From: Pseudomonadota bacterium
Lineage (GTDB): Bacteria; Pseudomonadota; Gammaproteobacteria; Burkholderiales; Rhodocyclaceae
Direction of reading: 5' to 3'
NCBI GenBank assembly: GCA_018241725.1
Contig: JAFEDI010000105.1
Span: 62,001 to 126,000 of the forward strand
Length of the DNA: 64,000 nucleotides
The stretch's first letter is position 1, and every line of letters begins with the position of its first letter. Under the pieces are notes generated by a model, which saw only the letters and a program-made list of their open reading frames with translations, made no database searches and was not told the origin of the DNA. The position numbers and the translations under genes were made by a program. This document shows, piece by piece, positions 8,694 to 19,396 of this stretch.

Positions 8694-9395
8694 TTACGGC
8701 GCCAGATCGAAGACCAGCACTTCGGCATCGCGGCCGGCCGTCAGCGCCACTTCAGCCTCATTGGCGAGCAATGCCGCATCGCCGGCCTCAAGACGCTGGC
8801 CATTGACGTTCAGCGTGCCACGGATGAGGAACACATAGGCCTTGCGGGCCGGGTCCAGCGTCAGCGTCGCCGCTTCGGCCCCGTCCAGCAGGCCGGCGTA
8901 CAGCCGCGCGTCGGCATGGATCACCACCGAACCTTCCGCACCGTCGGGCGAGGCCACCAGGCGCAGGCGGCCGCGCTTCTCGGCGTCCGCAAAGGTCTTC
9001 TGCTCGTAGCCCGGCGCGATGCCCAGCTGGTTCGGCTCGATCCAGATCTGCAGGAAATGGGTCACCGAGTCCGTCGCGTGGTTGAACTCGCTGTGGCGCA
9101 CGCCGCTGCCGGCGCTCATCCGTTGCACGTCGCCCGGCGGGATCACCGTGCCGTTGCCCATGCTGTCCTTGTGGGCCAGCGAGCCGGACATCACATAGCT
9201 GACGATCTCCATGTTCTGGTGGCCGTGGGTGCCGAAGCCGGTGCCCGGCGCGATGCGGTCCTCGTTGATGACCAGCAGGTTGCCCCAGCCCACGTGGGCT
9301 GGATCGTAGTAGCCGGCGAAGGAGAAGGAATGCTGGCTCTTCAGCCAACCATGATCGGCGTGGCCGCGGTCTTGGGATTTACGCAGGGTAAGCAT
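8694..9395 (-). CDS. Pirin-family cupin protein (YhaK-like)
   Basis: 233 residues. The bicupin shows metal-binding His motifs near THGHQNMEIVSY (residues 58-69) and SGVRHSEFNH, with the typical N-terminal LRKSQDRGHADHGWL. Start at 9395 is set by AGGAGG 8 nt upstream on the minus strand. Related proteins (YhaK, pirin, quercetinase) bind Fe and respond to redox stress or oxidise flavonols; which applies here is unknown. A divergently transcribed LysR gene at 9489 repeats the yhaK/yhaJ arrangement of E. coli, suggesting that regulator controls it. Confidence 0.87.
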   Translation of the reverse strand: MLTLRKSQDRGHADHGWLKSQHSFSFAGYYDPAHVGWGNLLVINEDRIAPGTGFGTHGHQNMEIVSYVMSGSLAHKDSMGNGTVIPPGDVQRMSAGSGVRHSEFNHATDSVTHFLQIWIEPNQLGIAPGYEQKTFADAEKRGRLRLVASPDGAEGSVVIHADARLYAGLLDGAEAATLTLDPARKAYVFLIRGTLNVNGQRLEAGDAALLANEAEVALTAGRDAEVLVFDLAP

Positions 9396-9465
9396 GGAAC
9401 ACCTCCTTGGTTGATGGCTCCACTTTAGTGCCCGGCAAGCCTGCAACGACTCACGCCGTTTGATG

Positions 9466-9492
9466 TCATCATTCAAACCGTTTGAACGATGA
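9466..9492. promoter_or_regulatory. Palindromic operator between pirin and LysR genes
   Basis: A 27-bp palindrome centred on 9479, with one mismatched pair besides the centre. Its inner core is TTCAAA-CCG-TTTGAA (9472-9486), flanked by TCATC and GATGA. It covers the start codon of the LysR gene, so binding there would repress the regulator itself. LysR-type proteins bind such interrupted palindromes in divergent promoters; the assignment is inference. Confidence 0.6.
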
Positions 9493-10472
9493 GCGGACTC
9501 ATGCCCCAAAACCGCCCGACTCCGCGGGACCTTTTGACGCCCGACGCGCTGGCCATGCTGCAGGCCATCGCCGATGCCGGCAGCTTCGCCGCGGCTGCCC
9601 GTGCCTGCGGCCTGGTACCGAGCGCCCTCACCTACCGGGTACGACGCATCGAGGATGCGCTGGACGTGCTGCTGTTCGACCGCAGCTCGCGCCAGGCCAG
9701 ACTCACCGAGGCTGGAGCCGAACTGCTGCGCGAGGGCGGCCGGCTGCTGGCCGAAATCGACGCCATCGCCAACCGGGTACGCCGCGTCGCCACCGGCTGG
9801 GAGGCCAGCTTCACGATCGCCGTCGACAGCATCATCAACCGCACGACGCTGTTCGAGCTGTGCCAGGACTTCCTCTCCCTCGATCCACCGACCCGCCTGC
9901 GCCTGCGCGACGAGACCCTGTCGGGCACCCTGGAGGCCCTCAGTTCGGGCCAGGCCGACCTGGCCCTCGGCGTGGTCACCGAGTCGCCGGTCGGGCCGGA
10001 CTTCCAGAGCCAGCCCCTGGGCGGCCAGCGCTTCATCTTCACGGTGGCGCCCCATCATCCGCTGGCGCGGGCATCCGCGCCGCTCAGCGATGCTCAGATC
10101 CGCGCCCATCGGGCGGTGGCCGTCGCGGACTCCGCCCGCCACGGCGAGGGGCTCACCGTCGGCCTGCTCGGCGGCCAGGACGTGTTCACCGTGGCCAGCA
10201 TGCCAGCCAAGCTCGAGGCCCAGCTGCGCGGCCTCGGCGTCGGCTTCCTGCCCGAGTGCCTGGCCCTCCCCTACGTGGAAACCGGCCGCCTGGTGGCCCT
10301 GCGGGTGGAGCGGGACGAGCGCCGCATCCACGTGAATTACGCCTGGCGCAAGACTGCCGCCAACCGCATGGGCAAGGCCCTGGCCTGGTGGCTGGAGCGC
10401 CTCGGCCAGCCGCTGACCCGTCAGGCCCTGCTCGACGGTCCAGCCGCATCCCGTGCCGGAATCGCCAACTGA
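9489..10472 (+). CDS. LysR-family transcriptional regulator (YhaJ-like)
   Basis: 327 residues. N-terminal winged helix-turn-helix (about 16-75: LQAIADAGSFAAAARACGLVPSALTYRVRRIEDAL) followed by the two-lobed effector domain. ATG at 9489 is used; a second in-frame ATG at 9501 is possible and would free the palindrome from the coding region. Divergent from the pirin gene, its likely target. Effector unknown. Confidence 0.88.
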   Translation: MSGLMPQNRPTPRDLLTPDALAMLQAIADAGSFAAAARACGLVPSALTYRVRRIEDALDVLLFDRSSRQARLTEAGAELLREGGRLLAEIDAIANRVRRVATGWEASFTIAVDSIINRTTLFELCQDFLSLDPPTRLRLRDETLSGTLEALSSGQADLALGVVTESPVGPDFQSQPLGGQRFIFTVAPHHPLARASAPLSDAQIRAHRAVAVADSARHGEGLTVGLLGGQDVFTVASMPAKLEAQLRGLGVGFLPECLALPYVETGRLVALRVERDERRIHVNYAWRKTAANRMGKALAWWLERLGQPLTRQALLDGPAASRAGIAN

Positions 10473-10504
10473 AGGGCCCGGCTAACGACACACAACGGGC
10501 ACCC

Positions 10505-10536
10505 AAAACGAAACGGGCCGGCCCAAGGCCAGCCCG
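10505..10536 (-). terminator. Intrinsic terminator of the MaoC gene
   Basis: On the minus strand a 10-bp stem CGGGCTGGCC/GGCCGGCCCG (one G-U pair) with loop TTG is followed by TTTCGTTTT. It lies 27 nt past the MaoC stop codon. On the plus strand there is no T-run, so it does not obviously serve the convergent LysR gene. Confidence 0.75.
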
Positions 10537-10562
10537 CTTGCTCAAGTCGGCTCAGCCAATGT

Positions 10563-11009
10563 TCAGCGGGCCGGCACCATGATGTCCGCCTCGCCTTCGA
10601 GCACGACCTTGCCCTTCACCGTGGCAACGGTGTCGAACTTGGCCTTGCGCTTCTCGGGGGTGAGCTCCTTGATCGTGCAACGCACCGTGACGGTGTCGCC
10701 GATCTTCACCGGAGCCTTGAACTTCAGGCTCTGGGACAGGTAGATGGCGCCCGGCCCCGGCAGCTTCATGCCGAACACAGTGGAGATGAAGCCGGCCGAC
10801 AGCATGCCGTGGGCAATGCGGCCCCCGAACATGGTGGATGCCGCCAGTTCCTCATTCACGTGCACAGGGTTGAAGTCGCCGGTCACGCCCGCGAAGGCCA
10901 GGATGTCGGCCTCGGTGACGGTGCGCGCATACACGGCGCTTTGCCCGACGAACAACTCCTCATACTTGTAACCGTAATATTCCTCGAAGTTCTGCTTTTC
11001 TTCGCTCAT
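10563..11009 (-). CDS. MaoC-family (R)-specific enoyl-CoA hydratase
   Basis: 148 residues, single hot-dog fold. The catalytic dyad region TGDFNPVHVNEE (Asp/His of the hydratase 2 motif) and GRIAHGMLSAGF are intact. Start at 11009 follows AGAAGGGAA. The longer in-frame extension upstream lacks a ribosome site. PhaJ-type enzymes hydrate trans-2-enoyl-CoA to (R)-3-hydroxyacyl-CoA, feeding polyhydroxyalkanoate synthesis from beta-oxidation. That role is plausible but no pha genes are in the window. Confidence 0.87.
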   Translation of the reverse strand: MSEEKQNFEEYYGYKYEELFVGQSAVYARTVTEADILAFAGVTGDFNPVHVNEELAASTMFGGRIAHGMLSAGFISTVFGMKLPGPGAIYLSQSLKFKAPVKIGDTVTVRCTIKELTPEKRKAKFDTVATVKGKVVLEGEADIMVPAR

Positions 11010-11165
11010 CGACTGTTCCCTTCTGCGTGTTTTGGTCTTGATTGTGGGTATGCGAACCGTTGGAAAATCGCCGGCGGCCTGACTCCTCCCCAGGCCGCCC
11101 ACGTGGTTTCCAGCATACTCCAATCGTGTTACGGAATCCGCACGCAATAAGGGTTTCAGCCGCTT

Positions 11166-11780
<615 letters not shown>

Positions 11781-11834
11781 GGAGCGTTTCCTTCTTCTTG
11801 AGTTCTGGAAATGGGGTTCGGGGCCCGGCCAGGC

Positions 11835-13118
11835 TCAGCCCGCTGCGGTCAGCGCCGCCCACTGGCGGGCCAGGGCCGGATCGTCGGCCAGGAAGGCCGC
11901 CAGGTCACGGGGATCGGGCCAGTCCGGGTTGGAAAAATCATGGCGGCAGTGCTGCCGACTCATGCTCGGGTGGGGCTGCAGCAGGTGCCCGCCGCAGGCT
12001 GCCTCGGCCGCCGCGGCGATACCTTCGGCGATCAGCGCATCGATGAAATCCGGGTCCCGGTTGAGCTTGGACGCGTAGTCCAGGCGCACCCCGGCGAAAT
12101 CCTTGCGCGGCCGCTCGCCGAGGCCGACGACACTGACCGTGACCCGTTTGTAGTCGGCCAGGTCGGGCGGCAGGTCCGGCAGCTCGGTCAGCTGGGTGGC
12201 GATCTTGTTCACCACGTCGATGGAGCGCAGCTCCTGGCCGAGGGACAGGTTGCCGGACAGCTCGTTGCGCCGGTCGATCTGCTCGGACGGCGTCACCGGG
12301 CCGCGGGTGCTGCCCTCGTACTGGTTGGGGTTGATCTGCACCACCCACAGCAGGTCGGGCTTGGCGTCCCGCGGGCGGTTGATGAAGAAGTCGTTGATCG
12401 GCGGATTCTGGGAATACAGGCCGTCCCAGAAGAAACGCGGCTCACGATGGCCCGGCCGGCTGCGGCTGTCCACCTCCAGCGGCGCGGCGACAAAGAGTTC
12501 GGGGATGCACGCGCTGGCGAGCAGTTCATCGAGGCGGATGCCGGCGCCCAGCCGCTCCGGAAAGGTCCGGAAGGCGCTCTGGGGGTGGTCGGGGTAGCCG
12601 AGCACATCCACCGCGCCGACGAACAGATCCAGCCCATCCCGCCCGAAGAAGCGCTCCGCCTCCGCTGGCAACCCGACGGTGGCGCGCAAGTCGTCCTTCA
12701 TGCGGGCCTGCACCAGCGCCGACAGGAAGGGCGACGGCGGCACGTTCACGTCCGGCAGCCAGTCCTGCAGCGACAGCGCGAACTGCGCGGCCCTGTTGGT
12801 GAAGTACTCGCCCCACCACAGGGGCGCCTTGCCGGCCAGATCGAGGCTGGCCTTGTTGCGGTTCCAGTAATGCAGCACCCGACGCGCGCCGTCGGCCCAG
12901 CTGTCGGCCTGACTCCAGGCCAGCGCCGCGGTGAGCGCCCCGCCCGAGGTGCCGGACAGGCCCTGCAGGCGGAACCAGCGGTTCTCCTGCCCTTCCCTCT
13001 TGAAATGCTCGAAGGACAGGAACAGGTAGGCCAGCACGCCGGCCGTGAAGGCGGTGTGGGCACCGCCGCCCTGACAGGCGATGGCAAGACGGGGCACGTC
13101 GTCGGCACGGGCAGTCAC
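11835..13118 (-). CDS. Patatin-like phospholipase inside the urease cluster
   Basis: 427 residues. Patatin hallmarks: oxyanion-hole CQGGGA (residues 15-20), nucleophile elbow GLSGTSGGA with S58, and the catalytic Asp in WDGLYSQNPP, giving a Ser-Asp dyad. No signal peptide. Start is GTG at 13118, 12 nt after ureF, so it is probably co-transcribed. Expected activity is acyl-lipid hydrolysis. There is no known requirement for a lipase in urease maturation, and its position between ureF and ureG is unusual. Alternative: a passenger gene using the operon promoter. Confidence 0.9.
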   Translation of the reverse strand: MTARADDVPRLAIACQGGGAHTAFTAGVLAYLFLSFEHFKREGQENRWFRLQGLSGTSGGALTAALAWSQADSWADGARRVLHYWNRNKASLDLAGKAPLWWGEYFTNRAAQFALSLQDWLPDVNVPPSPFLSALVQARMKDDLRATVGLPAEAERFFGRDGLDLFVGAVDVLGYPDHPQSAFRTFPERLGAGIRLDELLASACIPELFVAAPLEVDSRSRPGHREPRFFWDGLYSQNPPINDFFINRPRDAKPDLLWVVQINPNQYEGSTRGPVTPSEQIDRRNELSGNLSLGQELRSIDVVNKIATQLTELPDLPPDLADYKRVTVSVVGLGERPRKDFAGVRLDYASKLNRDPDFIDALIAEGIAAAAEAACGGHLLQPHPSMSRQHCRHDFSNPDWPDPRDLAAFLADDPALARQWAALTAAG

Positions 13119-13130
13119 GATGCGGAGCTT

Positions 13131-13814
13131 TCAGGAACGGAACAGACGGGAATACTGCGTCTCGTGGCGGCAACTGGCAATCGCCAATCCCGGCTGGAAG
13201 TTGGACCAGGCCTCCGGCGGCCGCTGCAGCGCGTCGGCCACCCGCTCCGGCACCTGCGCCGCCAGGGACGACAGCAGACGCTGACCGGCGGCCTGACCGA
13301 GGGGCACGGCCTTCACCGCCGCCATCACCATGTTCTCCAGCCAGGCCCAGGCGTAGCCGCCCAGCGCGTCCGCCGGCGGCACCTGCCAGGCCACCGCGGC
13401 GGCGGCCCAAGCGGTCGGAAAGACCGGCTCGTCCACCGCCTTCAGCCGCGCCACCCAGCCGGGCAGCTCGACGAAAGCCGGCAAATCGACCAGCAGGCGG
13501 ACCAGCGAGTAGCCCATCTGCACAGTCTCGGCGCGCAGCTCGGAGGTCTCGCGGCTGGCCAGGCAGCGGGCGTTGAGCGCCGCCACCTCGCCGTCGTCGC
13601 CGGCCCGCCAGGCGTCCAGCAGGCGGGCCAGCAGCGGCAGCTCGTAGCCGCCGAAGGCGCCGGCCAGCGCATCGCCGATCCACTCGCCGACCTGGGCCTC
13701 GCTCTTCACGGCGCCGCAATCGACGACCCATTCCAGACCTTGCGAGTAGGTATAGGCGCCCACCGGCAGGGCCGGGCTGACCAGCTGCAGCAGGCGCATC
13801 AGCGGCAGGCTCAC
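13131..13814 (-). CDS. ureF: Urease accessory protein UreF
   Basis: 227 residues, all-helical UreF fold. RLLQLVSPALPVGAYTYSQGLEW at the N-terminus and the C-terminal QTQYSRLFRS-type tail (here ETQYSRLFRS) are the family signatures. GTG start at 13814 is preceded by GGAGG; an ATG five codons in is an alternative. UreF gates UreG GTPase activity in the UreDFG-urease complex. Confidence 0.95.
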   Translation of the reverse strand: MSLPLMRLLQLVSPALPVGAYTYSQGLEWVVDCGAVKSEAQVGEWIGDALAGAFGGYELPLLARLLDAWRAGDDGEVAALNARCLASRETSELRAETVQMGYSLVRLLVDLPAFVELPGWVARLKAVDEPVFPTAWAAAAVAWQVPPADALGGYAWAWLENMVMAAVKAVPLGQAAGQRLLSSLAAQVPERVADALQRPPEAWSNFQPGLAIASCRHETQYSRLFRS

Positions 13815-13842
13815 CGGTGGCCTCCGAGGTACGGGAAGGCGC

Positions 13843-14211
13843 TCAGCGGCACAGCACGTCGTCCTTGATCGACGCGGCGACGGTCGCCACCTCGCCGATC
13901 AGCGCGTCGGACACGCCGAGGCCGGCCAACGTCGCAGCCAGGTTCTCGACCACCGCATCGAAGTGGCTTTCGTTCAGGCCCAGCTTGTCCACCAGGCCCT
14001 GGTGAGCGGCGCGCATGCCCTTGCCGTTGTAGGCCGGGCCGCCGCCGAAGGCGTAGGTCAGAAAGGCCTTCTGGTGAGACCGCTGGCGAGCCATGTCGGT
14101 GTTGCTGAAGAAGTGGCTGATGCGTGCATCGGCCAGCACCTTGTCGTAGAAGATATCGACAGCCGCATCGATCGCAGCCGCGCCGCCGAGGCGTTCGTAA
14201 AGCGTGGTCAT
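13843..14211 (-). CDS. Group I truncated haemoglobin (trHbN)
   Basis: 122 residues, the standard 2-on-2 globin length. N-terminal LYERLGGAAAIDAAVDIFYDKVL and the F8 proximal His in KGMRAAHQGLVDKLGL are clear; FFSNTDMARQRSHQKAFLTYAFGG is the E-helix region. Binds O2 or NO; trHbN proteins commonly detoxify NO or buffer oxygen. It sits between ureE and ureF, in the same direction with small gaps, so it is likely transcribed with the urease genes. A link to nitrogen metabolism is inference. Confidence 0.93.
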   Translation of the reverse strand: MTTLYERLGGAAAIDAAVDIFYDKVLADARISHFFSNTDMARQRSHQKAFLTYAFGGGPAYNGKGMRAAHQGLVDKLGLNESHFDAVVENLAATLAGLGVSDALIGEVATVAASIKDDVLCR

Positions 14212-14271
14212 CGGAAAAGACTCCTATCGTGGTTGAGGGATGCTTGGAGCGGCTCCCAACTCTGGGTCTTG

Positions 14272-14748
14272 TTATTTGTACTGGTGAATCTTGGCTTCCG
14301 TCGCCCCGCGCTCGGCGTGGTGATGGCCGTGGGCGTAGGCGCCGGCTTCCGGCTCGAAGGCGGCGGACAGGCTGCTCACCTCGGCGCCGAGGCCGACCAG
14401 CATGGTCTGCAGCACGTGGTCGGTCTGGATGCGCAGCCAGCCGTCGCCAACCTGCACCGCCACGTGGCGGTTGCCCAGGTGGTAGGCCACGCGGGCCAGC
14501 GCGGAGGCGTCGGCACAGCGCGCTTCGAGCAGGTCTTCCGGTGCGGAAACCACCTCGACGATGCGCCCGTCCTGGGCCTGCAGGCGCGCACCGCCGCGCA
14601 GGATGGTGCCGCGGGGCAGGAACAGGCCCACCTCCTCGCCGTCCGCCAGGCGCGTGCGCAAGCGGCTCTTGGTGCGGGCGTCGAAGTCGAGTTCAAGGCG
14701 CGCCGTCGGGGCGACGTCGCCGGTGTAGAGGTTTTCGATCAGCAGCAT
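14272..14748 (-). CDS. ureE: Urease accessory nickel metallochaperone UreE
   Basis: 158 residues. N-terminal peptide-binding domain, then the metal-binding domain with HLGNRH, and a His-rich tail (HGHHHAERG...KIHQYK). [17 protein letters not shown] is the family motif. It stores Ni and hands it to UreG. Starts 3 nt after the ureC stop codon. Confidence 0.96.
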   Translation of the reverse strand: MLLIENLYTGDVAPTARLELDFDARTKSRLRTRLADGEEVGLFLPRGTILRGGARLQAQDGRIVEVVSAPEDLLEARCADASALARVAYHLGNRHVAVQVGDGWLRIQTDHVLQTMLVGLGAEVSSLSAAFEPEAGAYAHGHHHAERGATEAKIHQYK

Positions 14749-14751
14749 GGT

Positions 14752-16452
<1,701 letters not shown>

Positions 16453-16758
16453 TTACAGGGCTCCCATCACGTCAGCGTTGAAACCGAAGACCTTGCGGTC
16501 GCCATCCAGCGCCACCAGCTCGACGGTGCGCGTCTGGCCCGGCTCGAAGCGCACCGCGGTGCCGGCCGCGATGTTGAGGCGGAAGCCCCGCGCGGCGGCG
16601 CGGTCGAAGTCCAGCGCCGCGTTGGTCTCGGCGAAGTGGTAGTGGGAGCCGACCTGGATCGGACGGTCGCCGGTATTGGCGACGACGAGGCTCAGCGTGG
16701 CGCGGCCGACGTTGAGCTCCAGCTCGCCGTCGAGAGTGTCGATTTCACCGGGGATCAT
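16453..16758 (-). CDS. ureB: Urease beta subunit UreB
   Basis: 101 residues: [19 protein letters not shown] at the start, then [18 protein letters not shown] and the [13 protein letters not shown] strand. Structural subunit of the (alpha-beta-gamma)3 urease. Separate from ureA, as in most bacteria. Only 9 nt separate it from ureA. Confidence 0.98.
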   Translation of the reverse strand: MIPGEIDTLDGELELNVGRATLSLVVANTGDRPIQVGSHYHFAETNAALDFDRAAARGFRLNIAAGTAVRFEPGQTRTVELVALDGDRKVFGFNADVMGAL

Positions 16759-16767
16759 AGGCAGACC

Positions 16768-17070
<303 letters not shown>

Positions 17071-17167
17071 CAAAGAGCCCTTTCTTGTTCGGTCGGCGCG
17101 GCCCACTGGCCGGCGCCGGAAATGATAGTTGCAAGGCCTCTGTTGCGGCCATTGCCGGAAACCGATA

Positions 17168-18061
17168 TCAGGTATGCCAGATCCGTGGCACCTCGGCAGC
17201 GCGGCCGGCCAGCGCCGGACGCAGCGCCGCCCACAGGGCCACGAACCAGGCCCGCGCCGGCTCGGCGGCCGGCCCCAGGTAGCGCGCCACCAGCAGGCCC
17301 GGCAAGCGCGTCACGCCGCCCTCGCCGACCGTCGGAGCTACCTGCCGGCAGGCTTCCAGCAGCGCCGCGTCGATGCCCTCCGCCGCCACCAGCAGCGTGC
17401 CGGTGACCGGCTGGCCGCGCAGGCCGACCGGCGAATCGAGCAGGCGCGAACCGCCTTCGATGACGCCCTGCTCGCTCCAGATCAACCGCCCGTCCCGCTC
17501 GATGCGCGAGGCCAGGCGCAGGCTGCCAGCGGTCAGCCGCTCGCCGGAGGCGGTACGGCCGAGGCACAGCAGATCCAGCCCGACGAACACCGCGTCGCCC
17601 TGCAGGCGCACCGCGGTCTCGGTGAAGCCGCGCACCCGGTCGAAGACGATGCTCTCCTGGGGCAGCCATTCGAACACGCCGCCGGCTGCCACCGAGAAAT
17701 CCAGCCGCTGCGTGGCCAGCAGCCCCTGGCTGCGATACCACTTGCCGGCGCCGGGCGTGGTGACCAGCGCATGGGCGCCCTCGCCCACCTTCACCTGCAG
17801 CGTCAGCGCATCCCCCCCGGCGATGCCGGCCGGCGGATGGAGCATCAGCGCATGGCACACCGCCGGCCCTTCCGGGTAAAGCGCCTTCTGCACCCGCAGC
17901 GGGCCTTCGTGCAGGCGGTGGGCCAGCACCGTGCGGCCGTCGGGCGTGGCGTCGAAGCCCAGTTCGAGGCGCGCGCGCCAGCTCAGGTGGTGGCCGGCGT
18001 CGGGACGCGACGGGATGGGCGGCGCCGTCGATTCGGCGGGAGGACAGGGAGCGAGCGACAT
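17168..18061 (-). CDS. ureD: Urease accessory protein UreD (UreH)
   Basis: 297 residues from the ATG at 18061; an in-frame ATG at 18100 would add 13 residues with no ribosome site. Family motifs: RARLELGF near the N-terminus, [21 protein letters not shown] and [10 protein letters not shown]. UreD forms the nickel tunnel between UreG and urease. First gene of the ure block; about 100 bp before ureA. Confidence 0.95.
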   Translation of the reverse strand: MSLAPCPPAESTAPPIPSRPDAGHHLSWRARLELGFDATPDGRTVLAHRLHEGPLRVQKALYPEGPAVCHALMLHPPAGIAGGDALTLQVKVGEGAHALVTTPGAGKWYRSQGLLATQRLDFSVAAGGVFEWLPQESIVFDRVRGFTETAVRLQGDAVFVGLDLLCLGRTASGERLTAGSLRLASRIERDGRLIWSEQGVIEGGSRLLDSPVGLRGQPVTGTLLVAAEGIDAALLEACRQVAPTVGEGGVTRLPGLLVARYLGPAAEPARAWFVALWAALRPALAGRAAEVPRIWHT

Positions 18062-18073
18062 GGGCGTCAGATT

Positions 18074-18089
18074 AGCAAACGGTATGCCG
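18074..18089 (-). promoter_or_regulatory. Possible sigma-54 promoter before ureD
   Basis: On the minus strand CGGCATACCGTTTGCT keeps the invariant GG (-24) and GC (-12) with correct 10-bp spacing. It would start transcription only about 2 nt before the chosen ureD ATG, which argues against it unless translation starts later. Treat as a candidate only. Confidence 0.3.
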
Positions 18090-18168
18090 GAGAAGCGCAT
18101 GAATACAGGGTTTCGGGGCGAATGCCGGGTTTATGGCGCGAAACCCGGCGCTTGCGGGGCGCGGACTA

Positions 18169-18185
18169 TGCACCAAAATGGTTGG
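18169..18185 (-). promoter_or_regulatory. NtrC-like binding site upstream of ureD
   Basis: TGCACCAAAATGGTTGG matches the NtrC consensus TGCACC-N5-GGTGCA in the first half and in GGT of the second. It lies about 110 bp upstream of ureD. A second weaker match (GCGCACCA...TGGTGGCG) is at 18230-18254. Nitrogen control of urease is expected from biology; no test is possible here. Confidence 0.4.
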
Positions 18186-18281
18186 CGTGTGGGGGGCAGG
18201 CTTGGACCATGGGTTCGGAGGACGGTTTGCGCACCAAACCGGGGCATTGGTGGCGCTTGGCGCTGCGGGTTTGAGGGTTTT

Positions 18282-18480
18282 CTGGGCGGATTTCCATTGT
18301 TTTGCTTTACGTTGGCCGGGTCTCGCCCCGGCGGGCGACACCCTTTCTTGTCACACGACAAGAAAGGGGTGCAAAGAAACGTGCCCCGCTGCCGCGCCCC
18401 CTGCGGGGGTGCCCGAGCTCCGGGTGTGCCGGGCGGGGTCTGCGCAAACTCGTCGGCTTCGCCTCCTCAAACATGCGCAG
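18282..18480 (+). repeat. Dispersed repeat, left inverted copy
   Basis: Diverged copy of the element at 19063-19337, in the opposite orientation. Shared blocks include CTGGGCGG...TTTCC, then ACGTTGGCCGGG, CTCGCCCCGGCGGGCGAC (ending 18339) and AACTCGTCGGCTTCGCCTCC (about 18449 onward). It contains its own perfect hairpin CCCTTTCTTGTC-acac-GACAAGAAAGGG (18341-18368) at the place where the other copies have a different 12-bp hairpin. Forms the left end of the 1-kb palindromic structure between ureD and urtE. Confidence 0.8.
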
Positions 18481-18652
18481 CCCTGATCCGCCCGTCCCAC
18501 CCTCCACTCGGCGCGTCAGAGGGGGAAAGGAAAGGCAGCCGCTCGACGGTCTGTGCCGCCCAAAGTGGCTATGGCGGGCAGCACCCTTCAGGAAAGGCCC
18601 GGCGAACTGCCGCGCCGGGGGAAACTGGTTCAGTACAAAGCAAGCAAGCCCC

Positions 18653-19062
18653 CCTCGGACTTGAACCAGTTCAGCTCCCAGCCGAACTCTTTCAGCTCCG
18701 AGGGCAGTGCTCTCTCCGCCGGAGGAAGCTGGCTCATCTCGGACGGAAGCTGACCCAGCACAAAGGTAAGCAAACCTCCCTCGGACTTGAGCCAACTCAG
18801 CTCCCAGCCGAACTCTTTCAGCTCCGAGGGCAGTGCTCTCTCCGCCGAAGGAAGCGGGCTCATCTCAGACGGGAGCTGACCCAGCACAAAGGTAAGCGAA
18901 CCTCCCTCGGACTTGAACCAGCTCAGCTCCCAGCCGAACTCTTTCAGCTCCGAGGGCAGTGCTCTCACCGCCGGAGGAAGCGGGTTCATCTCGGACGGGA
19001 GCTCGCCCAGTACAAAGGCGAGCAAGCCTCCCTCGGACTTGAACCAGCTCAGCCCCAGCCTC
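18653..19062. repeat. 126-bp tandem repeat, about 3.25 units
   Basis: Units begin at 18653, 18779, 18905 and 19031, spaced exactly 126 bp, and are nearly identical. The last is cut off at about 19062, where the right-hand dispersed repeat begins. 126 is 3 x 42, so the minus strand stays open as a 42-residue repeat (containing SELKEFGWEL), but only from a TTG with no ribosome site, so I do not call a gene. This fills the 18062-19396 gap together with the flanking inverted repeats. Confidence 0.93.
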
Positions 19063-19337
19063 AGCAAACGCTCGGTGCATCCTCAACGCCCGTCCTGAAC
19101 CGCCGAGCAGCACAGCGGCAGGCGGGGAAGTCCGGCGCGGCTGTCTGAGGAGGCGCAGCCGACGAGTTCCGCGCCGGCCGCCTGCTGCGAGCAGCGCAGG
19201 GAAGTCGTCCGCACAGCGGACGACCGGTGAAGCACGGGTCGCCTTTCTTGCCTTCTTCTTTGGCGACGCAAAGAAGAAGGTCGCCCGCCGGGGCGAGTCC
19301 CGGCCAACGTAAGCCAATAAAACGGAAAGCCGCCCAG
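19063..19337 (-). repeat. Dispersed repeat, right copy
   Basis: 275 bp, closely matching 57841-58115 in the same orientation and at the same length. Contains two perfect hairpins: GTCGTCCGC-aca-GCGGACGAC (19204-19224 region) and CCTTCTTCTTTG-gcgacg-CAAAGAAGAAGG (19251-19280). The outer end (19280-19337) is the inverted partner of 18282-18339. No reading frame with gene-like features. Confidence 0.93.
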
Positions 19338-19396
19338 CAAAGGACACACCCCACACAGCACGCATGAAGCCCACGCCACAGCAAGGGCACCACACG

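Noticed and set aside
18653-19062. CRISPR array
   Set aside because: Units are contiguous 126-bp repeats without unique spacers and there are no cas genes. The 21-bp array likewise has no spacers.
18630-19067. Minus-strand frame of 145 aa with 42-residue repeats
   Set aside because: Starts at TTG without a ribosome site, lies wholly in tandem-repeat DNA and ends inside the repeat region; openness follows from the 126-bp period. Kept as a repeat.
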